From Balneolaceae bacterium (GTDB lineage Bacteria > Bacteroidota > Rhodothermia > Balneolales > Balneolaceae), in NCBI GenBank assembly GCA_034521495.1, contig JAXHMK010000014.1:62001-126000 (forward strand): a stretch of DNA of 64,000 nucleotides, given 5' to 3'. Positions 1 through 9,388 of this stretch are shown one piece after another. The translations under genes were made by a program, and so were the position numbers. The first letter of the stretch is position 1, and every line of letters starts with the position of its first letter. Below the pieces are notes generated by a model. It searched no databases, was not told where the DNA came from, and saw only the letters and a program-made list of their open reading frames with translations.

Positions 1-2
1 AC

Positions 3-308
3 TCAGGGCGGACACTTTGGGAGGAACTGGTTCACAAATATTATAAAGGTGTGGAACAGGTTCGGTGGATGCAGGAGCAGTGGAATTTAATGGAAGGATT
101 GATTGATCAGCAGCGGTTTGAGCATGTAAAGGCGTTGCTCGAAATACAAGAAAAAGATGCTGTGAGATGGAGAGATTCCTGTGTGCTCTATTTTCAAACC
201 TTTTCTGATATGCCCATTCCCGATCAGTACGAAAAACCGGATCACAATCTGGAGTATTATAGATCACTTGAGGACTCTCTTTACATTCCGTCTCCAAGGT
301 ATGATTAA
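3..308 (+). CDS. Alpha-glucuronidase GH67, C-terminal end (partial)
   Basis: The reading frame is open from the left edge of the window, so only the last ~101 residues are present. The visible start ([19 protein letters not shown]) and the motifs [16 protein letters not shown] and [18 protein letters not shown] followed by a YEKP..LEYY segment match, from memory, the C-terminal domain of family 67 alpha-glucuronidases. Those enzymes remove 4-O-methylglucuronic acid from xylo-oligosaccharides. The catalytic barrel lies upstream of the window. It ends in TAA and is followed 70 bp later by the TolB-like gene. Function of the fragment is well supported; whether the full gene is intact cannot be seen. 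Confidence 0.85.
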   Translation, partial: SGRTLWEELVHKYYKGVEQVRWMQEQWNLMEGLIDQQRFEHVKALLEIQEKDAVRWRDSCVLYFQTFSDMPIPDQYEKPDHNLEYYRSLEDSLYIPSPRYD

Positions 309-378
309 TTTTAATGTTCAAAAATTGTATACTGCTTTTATAAGAATGTTTGTCTAAAATTTCTAAATAAAAAAAACT

Positions 379-1914
379 ATGTCTTCACCCATTTTTCGCT
401 ACTCTTTGCCCGTTTTAATCAGCCTGGTTATTGGATTCTCCGCCTCGCTTAACGAACACGAAACAAATAACCTCGGAATCTTTGAAAACACACTGGATAT
501 CGGGGATGTAAAACATGAAGGTAAAGTTTCATATGATGAACGCACGGGAGAATATACTCTGACCGGTTCCGGTGAGAATATGTGGTTTGACAACGATGAA
601 TTCAGGTATCTTTGGACACCTGTTCAAGGCGATTTTATTCTGCGGGCTGAAGTTGAATTTCTTGGTGAAGGAGTTGATCCTCATCGAAAAATTGGATGGA
701 CCGTACGGAATACACTGAGCTCGAATTCAGCAATGGTAAATGCAGCCATTCACGGAGACGGGCTTACATCACTTCAATATCGAAAAACAGAAGGCTCGGA
801 AACATTGGAAAGTGTGTCATCTGACAGCCTCCCAAATGTAGTTGAACTTTCCCGGATTGACGGAACCTATATCATGAAAACAGCCAAAAAGGGAGAGCCG
901 TTTACAGCGGTTGAGGTTACGGATGTAGAGTTGAATAACGAACTCTTTGCCGGAATTTATATCAGTGCTCATAATGAGGATGTTGTGGAAACGGCCGTGT
1001 TTAAAAATGTAAGAATTACAAAACCCGCTCCGTCTGACCTTGTTCAGTATCAACAATACCTTGGAAGCCGTTTAGAGGTGCTGGAGATCGAATCGGGAAC
1101 TCAGAAAGTGCTTCATACAACGGAGCACTCTATACAAGCTCCAAACTGGACCGTAGACGGCGAGCGCCTCATCTTTAACTCCAATGGCTATCTCTATAAC
1201 TACTGGCTTGATGAGGGCAAAATTACGCATCTGAACACCGGCTTTGCGACCAGCAACAACAACGATCATGTTCTCTCATTTGATGGTACTATGCTGGCGA
1301 TTAGTCATCATAATCCTGAAGATGATGGAAACTCAACGATTTATACACTTCCGGTTGAAGGAAGTGACAATCCAAAACAGGTGACGCAATCCGGTTTGGG
1401 GGCGTCTTATCTTCATGGAATTTCACCCGACAATCAAACTGTACTTTTTACGGGAAACAGAAACGGTCAGTATGACATTTACGCCGCCGATGTGAATACA
1501 ATGGAAGAGACGCAGCTAACGGACACCCCAACATTGGATGATGGCTCGGAATATTCACCGGATGGAAAGTACATCTACTTTAATTCCGAACGAACCGGTA
1601 CCATGCAGATCTGGCGAATGGATGCGGATGGAAGCAATAAAACTCAATTGACCTTTGATGAGAACTTTAACGACTGGTTTCCACATATCTCTCCCGATGG
1701 TGAGAAGATGGTGTTCATCAGCTACGGAACAGATGTGGCCTCAGGAGATCACCCGTTCTACAAAAATGTGACTCTTCGCATGATGCCGGTTGATGGAGGT
1801 GAACCAGAAATTATTGCTTACTTGTACGGCGGACAGGGAACTATCAACGTACCAAGCTGGTCACCCGATAGTAAAAAAATTGCGTTTGTAAGCAACACAG
1901 GCAGGTTTTATTGA
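379..1914 (+). CDS. Secreted TolB-like (PD40 beta-propeller) protein
   Basis: This 511-residue protein starts with a hydrophobic stretch (about residues 8-24) that looks like a signal peptide, so it probably works in the periplasm or at the surface. Residues ~30-215 resemble a DUF1349-like beta-sandwich. Residues ~225-511 carry repeated PD40 motifs typical of TolB propellers: WTVDGERLIFNS, ISPDNQTVLFTGNRNG, YSPDGKYIYFNSERTG, ISPDGEKMVFISYG and WSPDSKKIAFVS. Such proteins are often found next to carbohydrate-degradation genes, which fits the GH67 end just upstream. The enzymatic role, if any, is unknown; a binding or scaffold role is an inference. A perfect 16-bp palindrome follows the stop at 1923-1938. 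Confidence 0.8.
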   Translation: MSSPIFRYSLPVLISLVIGFSASLNEHETNNLGIFENTLDIGDVKHEGKVSYDERTGEYTLTGSGENMWFDNDEFRYLWTPVQGDFILRAEVEFLGEGVDPHRKIGWTVRNTLSSNSAMVNAAIHGDGLTSLQYRKTEGSETLESVSSDSLPNVVELSRIDGTYIMKTAKKGEPFTAVEVTDVELNNELFAGIYISAHNEDVVETAVFKNVRITKPAPSDLVQYQQYLGSRLEVLEIESGTQKVLHTTEHSIQAPNWTVDGERLIFNSNGYLYNYWLDEGKITHLNTGFATSNNNDHVLSFDGTMLAISHHNPEDDGNSTIYTLPVEGSDNPKQVTQSGLGASYLHGISPDNQTVLFTGNRNGQYDIYAADVNTMEETQLTDTPTLDDGSEYSPDGKYIYFNSERTGTMQIWRMDADGSNKTQLTFDENFNDWFPHISPDGEKMVFISYGTDVASGDHPFYKNVTLRMMPVDGGEPEIIAYLYGGQGTINVPSWSPDSKKIAFVSNTGRFY

Positions 1915-1941
1915 TTTGTACTCCCGAAAGCTTTCGGGGTT

Positions 1942-2209
1942 GTCCGGCACTGCAATTTGTTGGTAGGGCGAAGACCGGGAGGTTTTGTTTTTTGAACGAT
2001 ATTCAGGTGTTCTGATTCACACGCATCCGTAGATTTGAGTTAATCAGTAACGGGCAAGCTGCCCGTTGTACGCCGGACAGCTTGTCCGGCACCACAATTT
2101 GTTGGTGTGGCAAAACGGGTGGTTGGGTTTTTGAACGATATTCAGGCATCCTGTTTCACACGCATCCGTAGATTTGAGTTAATCAGTAACGGGCAAGCTG
2201 CCCGTTGTA
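1942..2209. repeat. Imperfect tandem duplication (two ~126-bp units) with hairpins
   Basis: The 317-bp gap between the TolB-like gene and the glycosyltransferase holds two diverged copies of one unit, at about 1942-2071 and 2083-2209. Each ends in the same perfect hairpin, with 7-bp arms acgggca/tgcccgt (2050-2066 and 2189-2205). Another hairpin with 8-bp arms gccggaca/tgtccggc sits at the junction (2072-2090). No open frame is convincing here. It looks like intergenic palindromic repeat material, possibly acting as a terminator or processing site. Confidence 0.7.
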
Positions 2210-2231
2210 CATATCAAGAAAAAGTTAAATC

Positions 2232-3473
2232 ATGCCAAATAATCTAAAACTATTAATCATCGGCAAAGTTTGGCCGGAGCCAAAATCCTCGGCGGCCGGC
2301 AGCCGAATGGTTCAGTTAATTCAGCTCTTTCTTGATGATGGCTGGCAGATTACCTTTTCCAGTTCTGCCTCGAAAAGTGAGTATTCATTTGCTCTTGAGG
2401 AGATCGGCGTGCGAGAAGAACCGATTAAAATGAATGATTCATCATTTGATGAGTTCGTTCGGGAGTTAAATCCGGATATAGTTCTGTTTGATCGCTTTAT
2501 GATTGAGGAACAGTTCGGCTGGAGAGTGGCTGAAAATTGCCCGGATGCCGTTCGAATTCTTGATACGATAGATCTGCACAGTTTACGAATTGCTCGTCAA
2601 AATGCATTCAAAAAGGAACACGAATTCAACATACAGGATCTGTTGCTTGAAGATACTGCAAAAAGAGAGATCGCCAGTATGTTAAGATGCGATCTCTCAC
2701 TGATCATATCTGATGCAGAGATGAAAATTCTGAAAGAGATTTTTCAAATAGATGAGGATCTTCTTTTTTACTTACCCTATTTATTGGATTTCGACTCGGA
2801 CCCAATTCCGAAAGATACCCCCGGCTTTGAAGATCGGAACGGGTTTGTGTCGATCGGGAATTTTAAACATGAACCGAACTGGAATGCCGTTCTTTGGATG
2901 AAAGAGGAGATCTGGCCTTTGATCCGAAAGCAGTTACCGGAAGCCAAATTGTATCTTTACGGCTCATATCCATCCAAAAAAGTATTTCAACTGAGTAATT
3001 CGGATGATGGATTTTTGATTAAAGGCCGGGCGAATGATGCGTTGTCTGTTGTCAGCAAAGCCAGGGTATTAGTAGCACCATTGAGATTTGGTGCTGGTTT
3101 AAAAGGAAAATTAGTGGATGCTGCATTGAGTGGTACACCGAGTGTGACAACATCCATCGGATCGGAGGGAATCGAACTTGGATGTAAATGGAACGGCGTT
3201 ATCAGCAATGATCCCGAACAGTTCGCAAATGCGGCTGTTCAACTTTACCAGAACAAAGAGTTCTGGGAGAGATCACAAAAAACCGGATATGAATTACTCA
3301 AAGATCGGTTTGATCTGAAAAAATTTGACACCTTTCTACTCAAAAGAATCAAAGAGCTTCGTCAAAACCTGGATGGCCATCGCCGGCAAAATTTTATCGG
3401 CGCTATGTTAAGACATCACACTATGAACAGCACCAAGTTCATGAGCCGATGGATTGAAGAGAAGAACAAGTAG
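2232..3473 (+). CDS. Glycosyltransferase family 4-like protein
   Basis: This 413-residue protein has the two-Rossmann layout of GT-B enzymes. The N-terminal half begins KLLIIGKVWPEPKSSAAG, typical of the acceptor-side loop. The C-terminal half has FVSIGNFKHEPNWNAVLWM, LYLYGSYPS and the donor-site segment VLVAPLRFGAGLKGKLVDAALSGTPSVTT, which includes the G-x-G-x-K pattern seen in many GT4 enzymes. It would transfer a sugar from a nucleotide donor to a growing glycan in the cytoplasm. It is intact and stands apart from the main polysaccharide cluster. Donor and acceptor cannot be told from sequence. Confidence 0.8.
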   Translation: MPNNLKLLIIGKVWPEPKSSAAGSRMVQLIQLFLDDGWQITFSSSASKSEYSFALEEIGVREEPIKMNDSSFDEFVRELNPDIVLFDRFMIEEQFGWRVAENCPDAVRILDTIDLHSLRIARQNAFKKEHEFNIQDLLLEDTAKREIASMLRCDLSLIISDAEMKILKEIFQIDEDLLFYLPYLLDFDSDPIPKDTPGFEDRNGFVSIGNFKHEPNWNAVLWMKEEIWPLIRKQLPEAKLYLYGSYPSKKVFQLSNSDDGFLIKGRANDALSVVSKARVLVAPLRFGAGLKGKLVDAALSGTPSVTTSIGSEGIELGCKWNGVISNDPEQFANAAVQLYQNKEFWERSQKTGYELLKDRFDLKKFDTFLLKRIKELRQNLDGHRRQNFIGAMLRHHTMNSTKFMSRWIEEKNK

Positions 3474-3830
3474 CAGGGTACAAGACACAAGGCACAAGTT
3501 TCAGGATACAGACAGTGTCAATCCAGGGACACCGGACTGTGAGGACCCACCCCTTGGTCCCCTCCCTATGCCGAAAAAGAACGGCACAAGGAGGGGAGAT
3601 CCATTGATTACCCATGGGCAAACCAACCCCGAAGGGGTGTAAAATCAATAGCCCCGGGTGGAGGACACATGAAGAGCGCTGCTCTGAATAGAGTCCGCAA
3701 CTCGGGGGACAGAGACGCCCCCAAACCCAGATGCCCCGAGGCGATAAACGTGAATTGGTAATGATAAATGAATTCGAGGGGCTTCGCATTGGTTCAAAGT
3801 CTAATGTTTAAGGTTCAAGGTTTGTCAAAT
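3474..3830. repeat. Composite intergenic repeat: R4 hairpin, R1 unit, heptad tract
   Basis: Directly after the glycosyltransferase lies the full order of modules seen many times in this window. An R4 hairpin is at about 3541-3598 (CCCCTCC arm pairing with GGAGGGG, inner gccg/cggc). An R1 unit is at about 3604-3787 (ccccgaagggg hairpin, distal gccccga/tcgaggggc pairing). A 7-bp periodic tract of the type taaggttcaaggtt follows. Open frames called across R1 on either strand (PFGVGLPMG-type peptides) recur at every R1 copy with indels and no shared start, so I treat them as spurious. Confidence 0.75.
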
Positions 3831-3979
3831 ACAGTGAGCAGTTTGACAAAATCTGAAATCTGGATCTTGCATTCTAAAACCCGGAACCAGCAAATTTGTA
3901 TAAATCAGAATAAGTGGTAAATCATATTTTGTATATTATAGAACCTTTAAAAATCACGTTTGACTAAATTATTGGAATT

Positions 3980-4147
3980 ATGGTAACAACTATTAAAAAA
4001 GGTGCCTCTGAAGAATCTGTTAAGCAGAAATATGAAAAGCTCACAAAGGCATCAAAAAAAAATAATCTTCGAAAATATTGCGGAGTCATTTCTTTGAAAA
4101 AAGATCCTGTTGAACTCCAAAGAAAGTGGCGGGATGAGTGGAAGTAG
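3980..4147 (+). CDS. VapB-type antitoxin (small)
   Basis: ATG at 3980 opens a 55-codon frame, MVTTIKKGASEESVKQKYEK... ending KDPVELQRKWRDEW-K. The Lys-rich N-terminus and the C-terminal 'CGV..LKKDP.ELQ..WRDEW' pattern resemble short antitoxins paired with PIN toxins in Bacteroidota. Its last 14 bases overlap the start of the PIN-domain frame at 4134, the usual arrangement of a coupled toxin-antitoxin pair. It would bind and neutralise the toxin and repress the shared promoter. The family assignment is by resemblance and context only. Confidence 0.65.
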   Translation: MVTTIKKGASEESVKQKYEKLTKASKKNNLRKYCGVISLKKDPVELQRKWRDEWK

Positions 4148-4510
4148 TTTGCTTCTTGATACGAATATCATCCTTTATTTTTAAATGGAGATGATACGAT
4201 TTTACCGCTTCTTGAAGAACGAAATCTGATTATATCTATAATTACAGAAATAGAATTGTTAGGATATGAAGGATTCAATAAAAGAGAGCTGTCTGTTACC
4301 AAAGATTTTCTTAAAAAATGTACAATTATCAATTTAAATACAGATATAAAGAATAAAGCAATTGCTATCAGAAGAAAATATAAGATGAAACTTCCGGATA
4401 CGGTGATTATGGCCACAGCCAAAAGTTTAGAAATCCCCTTGATAACAGCCGATCATGACTTCAAAAAAGTTAAATCTGCCACTATTATCTTCTATGACAG
4501 TACTTTATAG
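4134..4510 (+). pseudogene. PIN-domain toxin (VapC), frameshifted
   Basis: ATG at 4134 gives MSGSSLLLDTNIILYF and then hits TAA. Shifting by one base at the T-run near 4178 restores LNGDDTILPLLEERNLIISIITEIELLGYEGF, continuing to 4510. The PIN-domain acidic residues are visible in the combined frame: D in LLLDTN, E in ITEIELLG, and D in KLPDTVIMATA and ITADHDF. Adding a single T rebuilds a full ~125-residue VapC ribonuclease. The gene is therefore either recently inactivated or carries a homopolymer sequencing error. Without the shift the product is 16 residues long. Confidence 0.75.
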
Positions 4511-4878
4511 TTTGCTAATGATTCAGTTGACAATAAACAAGTAACAAATTGTCAATCCAGGGATTGACAGTATGAATGATTGCCCATGGGCAATCCAACC
4601 CCGAAGGGGTACAAAATCAATAGCCCATGGCAAAAAACACGAGCGTTGCGATGTGTTTGCAGCCGTGGGTTGAACAGTTCCCAAACCCAGATGCCCCGAG
4701 TCGATAGGCGCGAATTGGTAATGATGAATGGATTCGGGGGGCTTCGCATTGGTCAAAGTCTAATGTTTAATGTTCAAGGTTGAAATAGAACTTTAAACCG
4801 TAGACTTGAAACCTTAAACCCATAGAGGGGCTGCATTGATAGACGTTGACAGGGTTCTTCCCTGAATCGCGGAGATCC
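4511..4878. repeat. R1 unit plus heptad tract and IS110 target repeat
   Basis: An R1 unit occupies about 4573-4745: first hairpin tgccc/gggca, ccccgaagggg, and a long-range cccatggc...gccgtggg stem containing one G-U pair. A heptad-type tract follows (about 4755-4825). The segment ends in the repeat text 'cctgaatcgcggagatccct' (to 4880), whose continuation was displaced by the neighbouring IS110 element. No gene is seen. Confidence 0.7.
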
Positions 4879-4880
4879 CT

Positions 4881-5224
4881 GTTATGTTAAATCGCAAGTT
4901 TTTTACTAAAGCCTCCCTTTAAAGGACATACCTTATCTACCCAGGTTCTATTGGTTTTTACCTGTTCGGTCATGCCCGGTTTTTACATGGTTTTTGTTGT
5001 AGAGAATTACCTTTGTTTTTCGGTTCTTTTCTTTGCCATCTGACAATCTGTTATAAACAATCTTGCTGCCCCCTCATCGGGGTGGCCTTCAAGCTGCAAG
5101 GTTTCTTTCAGTTCAGGATAAAGTGGGGCGGACAGAACCTCCAGATAGCATGAACGGTACGGCCGAGGGCCGTCGCGCAGGGATCTCGAACTGCCGCCCC
5201 GAATTGAACGTTGCAGATGGGTAA
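4881..5224 (-). ncRNA. Candidate bridge RNA region of the IS110 element
   Basis: Known biology: IS110-family elements encode a bridge RNA in a long non-coding end; in IS1111-type members this lies 3' of the transposase, as here. Seen: a 7-bp stem ggggcgg/ccgcccc (5125-5131 with 5194-5200) encloses a 6-bp hairpin (5159-5173). The internal loop contains a 9-nt match (5179-5187) to the complement of the left target flank including the CT core (4872-4880). A second stretch, ctgttat at 5048, matches the element end at 4879-4885. The boundaries and the choice of strand for the RNA are inferred. Confidence 0.45.
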
Positions 5225-6361
5225 TCAAAGAACGTGATTATTGGTTTTGTGGAGTTGCTGCTGAGTGTTCGGCGGCAACGGATCCAACTCTATCCATACT
5301 TTTCGCATCCGCAAAGCCAGTTTTCGGGCAATGCGAATAATTGCTTTTTGTTTGGACATCCGGCGGATGTACCCTCGCCAACAGCTATGCAGCTCCTCAT
5401 CCTGGCGAGCCGCCACCCATGCCGCCTCAATCAGCAAGCGCCGCAGTCGCTGGTTGCATCGGCTGGTTACTCCTTTGTACTGCTCATAGTCCCCGCTGCC
5501 GTGCACATCCGGGACCAAGCCCAGATAACTGCTCAGCCGGTCGCCGTTGGCAAAACGATGAATGTCCATCAGTTCACAACAATAGCCAATCGCAGTGATC
5601 CATCCCACGCCCCGAAAGCGTGAACGCAACGCCTCAATCACTTCCCATATACCATGAGCCTTGCATTGCTCACGCAACAACCGGTTGACCTGCAACAGCT
5701 GCTGGCCGAGGGTGGCCAGTCGTTCCAGATGCTGATCCAGCACGAGCCGGGCTGCCGGTTGATCGAATTCCAGGGAGCGCAAATACTCCACAAACCGCCG
5801 CGACCAGCGGGGTAATTCATCAGCAGCAGGCACCGTCATTCCCCATTTGTCTAAAAAGGACCAGATGCGGTTTTTCATCCGGGTTTGCTCGTTTACCAGC
5901 TGATCGCGAAGCCGGAACACATCGCGTAACGCTTCTGCCCCGGCCGGAGGGACCCAGACCGGGGTAATCCGGCTTTCGGTATACGGGTCCGGATTGCGGC
6001 AATACTCCTCCAAAAACCGCGCCAGTTTGCGACAGTCCACCTTATCGGTCTTGCGGCGCTTTTCCTTGTCGGTCGTTGGCACATCAGCCGGATGGATCAC
6101 CAGATTTTCAAATCCCTGATCGGTCAGATCGCGATGGGTCGAAAAACCAGTAAATCCCGCCTCATATACCGTCACAAACCGCCCTTGCCCATAGTGTCTG
6201 TTGACAAAATGCCGCAACTGCTCAGCAGACGGATCCATGCTGAGCCTGCGTAATTCCTGTCCGTTAAACCGAATGGCCAGTTTCCAGGATGGCTTGTGCA
6301 CGTCGATACCTATACAATATGTATCGTAGATTTCGTAATTTGATGCTTGTATATTTTTCAT
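5225..6361 (-). CDS. IS110-family transposase (DEDD recombinase)
   Basis: The 378-residue protein has the N-terminal RuvC-like DEDD domain: GIDVHKPSWKLAI with the first Asp, VTVYEAGFTGF with Glu, and KTDKVDCRKLARFL with the later Asp residues. The C-terminal Transposase_20 domain contains FRGVGWITAIGYCCELMDIHRF, LSSYLGLVPDVHGSGDY and CNQRLRRLLIEAAWVA, with the serine typical of the catalytic region. The length matches the family. It would cut and rejoin DNA guided by a bridge RNA. The frame is uninterrupted, so the element may be active. The start at 6361 follows a short leader. Confidence 0.92.
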   Translation of the reverse strand: MKNIQASNYEIYDTYCIGIDVHKPSWKLAIRFNGQELRRLSMDPSAEQLRHFVNRHYGQGRFVTVYEAGFTGFSTHRDLTDQGFENLVIHPADVPTTDKEKRRKTDKVDCRKLARFLEEYCRNPDPYTESRITPVWVPPAGAEALRDVFRLRDQLVNEQTRMKNRIWSFLDKWGMTVPAADELPRWSRRFVEYLRSLEFDQPAARLVLDQHLERLATLGQQLLQVNRLLREQCKAHGIWEVIEALRSRFRGVGWITAIGYCCELMDIHRFANGDRLSSYLGLVPDVHGSGDYEQYKGVTSRCNQRLRRLLIEAAWVAARQDEELHSCWRGYIRRMSKQKAIIRIARKLALRMRKVWIELDPLPPNTQQQLHKTNNHVL

Positions 6362-6488
6362 AAGGGCTCCTTAAGTTTGGTTTTAGGGTACTTGGGGAGC
6401 CTTTAGTTTAGCCAAAGGCAACAATGATTTAAACATAATACCTCGGTTCCGCCTCGAAAAACACTCAGCTTCACTACCGGTGACAGTT

Positions 6489-8299
6489 TCATTCATTGAG
6501 TTCGACTAAGCCATATCCAAGCTGTGACGCATGTTTGTGCAGCATATGCAATCGCCGCTCCTGGTACTGTTTTTCATAGGCCTCGATACCTTGTTCCACG
6601 TAATCCATTCCCTGGGTCATCGCCCGGTAATAGAGAATAGCCAGTTTGCGGGCAACCGCTTTGACTGCAACGCCAGGGCCTCGCCGTGCGCGTATCCGGC
6701 GGCCAAAGGCGCCAAGGGCGTGGTTTTTACTTTCCAGCAGGCTTTGCGCGGCTTGTTTAAAAATCTCAGCAGCCCGCGGAGCAGATTTGTATTTATGTTT
6801 CCGGATATGTTTGTCGGATTGTTTCTTGCCGGGAGCCAGTTTCAGCCAGCTGGATGCTGGCAGCTATTGCGCACCCCCGTTTCATCGGCCCAGTGGATCT
6901 CGGCATCCTCCCGCTGAGCTTGCTTTCTGATGGCCGGGTAGGTGTTGTCCAACCACTGTTTGACTTCGGCCGGGCGTTGCTCATAGGCTCGTTTGGCCGG
7001 CTTTTGGGGAGTAAATCCCCATTTTCTCAAATAATCGCCCATCGTGTTAATCGCCAGCGAAACATCAAATTCACGCTTTACCAGCTCCTGAACGGCTTTA
7101 CGAGTCCATAAAGCGTAGTCCAGCTTAAGCTGATCGGGCATCGTATCGATCAGCATCTTCTGAATAGCTTTTTCCTGAGAAGCACTTAGTAGTTTTTCGC
7201 TTCAGAGGGGGCGCCTCGCTTTTTTTCGGTCAACCCGGCGGTTCCCCGGGCAGTGTAACTTTTCCACCAGTTGCTGACCGTATTCTTGTTGACACCAAGC
7301 AGTTGGGCTACGTCGCCTTTTTTGATCCCCTGTTTAATCATGCGGATCCCGCGCTTGCGCAAAACCGGTGCGCTCGGCTTTGGTTAAGGTTCTTAAATCT
7401 TGGTTTTCCATACCCAAAATATACCACTTTTTCCCATCATAATTATGAATATTTTATCGCCGGGTTAATAAAATGACCTTCCTTTGGGAATGGGGACAAA
7501 TCCACTCCGATTTCACCCATCAGGCGAAGCGCTGAATAATCGGTAATCCCCGGCAATTCGTTCACATTGATTCCGCGGCCGCCTCGAACCATTTTCTGGT
7601 GAAGCTGGTTGATAGCGGGTTTATGGTGGCGAATCGGTTTGGCTTTTCCGTACTCGTTCGGAATGGGTTGTCGGTCGGCCAACTGGGTTAACTCCCCGTC
7701 GATCTGCTGGTCACACTCGTATAATTTGCCCTGGTAGAACTCATAGCAATCGATCGCATCGGCCAGCTCATACAGATACTCCGGGCGGTAGTGTCCCTCC
7801 AGGGAGGCAACCACCTGATCGTGTTTGTTAGTCTGAATTCGTTTATCACAAAGAGCAACCAGTGCTTCAGGATCCCGCTCCCCATCCAGAATCGCCCGTA
7901 GCACTCGCATGCCGCTGGCTCCATGGACCTGGGAAATCACCTGGTGAAGGCGGATATTCATCAGCGTCAGGTTTTTTGCATGTGCAGAACGGCTTTGGCC
8001 GATTCACTGATGTAACGTTCGCGCAGCCGCAGGTACGCCCTCAAGGCTTTAATGGCCGGATCGGGAAGGAAACTATTAGCCAGCAGCCCGTAGCTGTGAA
8101 GCTGCTGAAGCCACTGGCAATCCGCTACATCACTCTTGCGGCCGGGCACATAGCGAAGGTGAGCAGCTCGATGGCGACACGAAATTCACAGGTAAATGTG
8201 CCAAATTGATGGACCGAATCATCCTCAAGGCCAATAAATATATGTTCACTGCCGATATCGATACCAGCGGTATGGTTCCGGATTTTTGTTATTTTCATG
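6489..8299 (-). pseudogene. Second IS110-family transposase, broken and interrupted by IS630 remnant
   Basis: Reading leftward from ATG near 8299, MKNPMKITKIRNHTAGIDIGSEHIFIGL starts an IS110 transposase. It breaks near 8150, where codons between the N-terminal strand region and PGRKSDVADCQWLQQL appear to be missing, and shifts frame again near 7964. It then runs to FPKEGHF at about 7480. After an IS630-type insertion it resumes at 6855 with SSWLKLAPGKKQSD and ends VELNE-stop at 6489. The two halves join without obvious loss if the insertion is removed. The ~210 bp 5' of the gene (8300-8512) is where IS110-group elements carry their bridge RNA. The gene is dead. Confidence 0.8.
6856..7445 (-). 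pseudogene. IS630-family element remnant inside the IS110 gene
   Basis: The segment is nearly identical to the 5' part of the IS630 element at 10520-11646. It keeps the right terminal inverted repeat (gaatattttatcgccgggttaa) and the start of the transposase (MENQDLRTLT...). A frame break follows near 7200 and 7370, then MLIDTMPDQLKLDYALWTRKAVQ through DAEIHWADETGVRNSCQH. After NSCQH it stops abruptly and is replaced by the IS110 gene. The left terminal repeat and the last two catalytic residues are gone. It entered at a TA dinucleotide and later suffered a deletion. Confidence 0.75.
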
Positions 8300-8517
8300 G
8301 GTTTTTCATTAGGATTGATAAATGGGCAGTCTCACCCAGGCCTGCACTGAGAAGTAGTAAAAACTACCGGCCGGGGTTCCCGAAGGACCACCAAAGCAAA
8401 AGACTCAAGGTGCAGAGTAAGGCTCAGGATCAGGTATGGATAACACTAATGGAAGATCTACTAAGTGCAAGGGTAAGCTGCTTTTTATATATCGGATGAT
8501 ATCAACTTTCTGTCACC

Positions 8518-8986
8518 TTTTAAATAGTGTTGCCCGACTTTTTGGGCAAAATTAGTGGCTCAGGATGACAAGTGCGGGATGGTAACAACGGCGGGCACAA
8601 CGTGCTGATATTAAACACCGTTTCGACCCGCCCGCCGGGACAAGGTTCAACTTCTAAAGTTTAAAGTTTTGGTTGATTGACAAAACCACAAACCTTCAAC
8701 CAAACCCCCATCCATTCTGCAATTCTTAAGAGGTGAGAGGAATTAAAACCAGTTGGATGTGATAATTGATAATAAATTTACAGGCGCCATTAAATCGAAA
8801 TTGAAAAAAGCTCAACGAACTAAAACTCATGATTGACCTTGACCCCGTTTGTTTATTCGTCTACTTTTTTACTCTGATATAAGAAACCATTGATCATCAT
8901 TACCAGGAATTCCAAGATACAGGGAGTCGGGACTGCCTGAGAATTGAAAGGGCCGGCAGTTGTTATCATTGAATATTAGGCGCATC
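8518..8986. repeat. UpxY leader region, homologous to 38108-38570
   Basis: This 469-bp non-coding stretch matches the region before the third UpxY copy almost end to end, down to the shared 'ccgtttgtttattcgtct' and the text just before the ATG. It contains a ttgccc/gggcaa hairpin (about 8526-8546) and an R2 repeat (about 8598-8640, cggcgggc pairing with gcccgccg). It may hold the promoter and leader on which the UpxY antiterminator acts, but I see no defined promoter. Confidence 0.6.
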
Positions 8987-9388
8987 ATGAACACAGATTT
9001 ACCAGGAAACTCCTTTTCCCAAAAATCAGATTTATCAGAAGGGCCAAACGGACATTGGTACGCCTTCTAACTGAAACCCCGACACGAAAAAAAGCCTCCG
9101 CACGACTGGACGAGCAGCATGATTTTGAAATCTTTTGTCCCCTGAAAGAGGAGCGTGTGCGCTGGAGCGACCGCTGGAAAACCGTTACCAAGCCGTACAT
9201 TCCCGGGTACCTGTTTGCGCGGGTGACAGAGCATGAACGATTCACAGTCTTGAACGACCACTCCATAGTTCGAACTGTCTGCTGGAAAGGAAAGCCGGCG
9301 GTGATAAGGGAAGAAGAGATTGAAACAGTCAAACGAGTTATCGGCCACCCGGATGTGGAGGATATTCAATTAGAACAAATCTCACCTA

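Larger units (their letters stand above)
4881..6440 (-). mobile_element. IS110-family insertion sequence (complete by target reconstruction)
   Basis: The ends were inferred by comparing flanks with uninterrupted copies of the same host repeat at 31511, 36514 and 39683. The left flank ends gagatccct at 4880 and the right flank begins cctcggttccgcc at 6441. Intact copies read gagatccctcggttcc, so the overlap is CCT. This agrees with a CT core dinucleotide and no classical target duplication, as known for IS110 elements. The sequences facing each end (aacataa.. at 6432, ..ttatgtt at 4882) are partly inverted. The transposase occupies 5225-6361. About 344 bp of non-coding DNA lies 3' of it and only ~79 bp 5' of it. 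Confidence 0.8.

Noticed and set aside
3439-3789. Minus-strand 116-aa frame across an R1 repeat (and similar frames at 4523, 11824, 23587, 29092, 37153, 39204)
   Set aside because: The same peptide-like text recurs at every R1 copy on both strands, with indels, shifted frames and no shared start. The nucleotide changes follow stems rather than codons.
5234-5623. Plus-strand frames antisense to the IS110 transposase
   Set aside because: They are shadows of an intact, well-conserved minus-strand gene.
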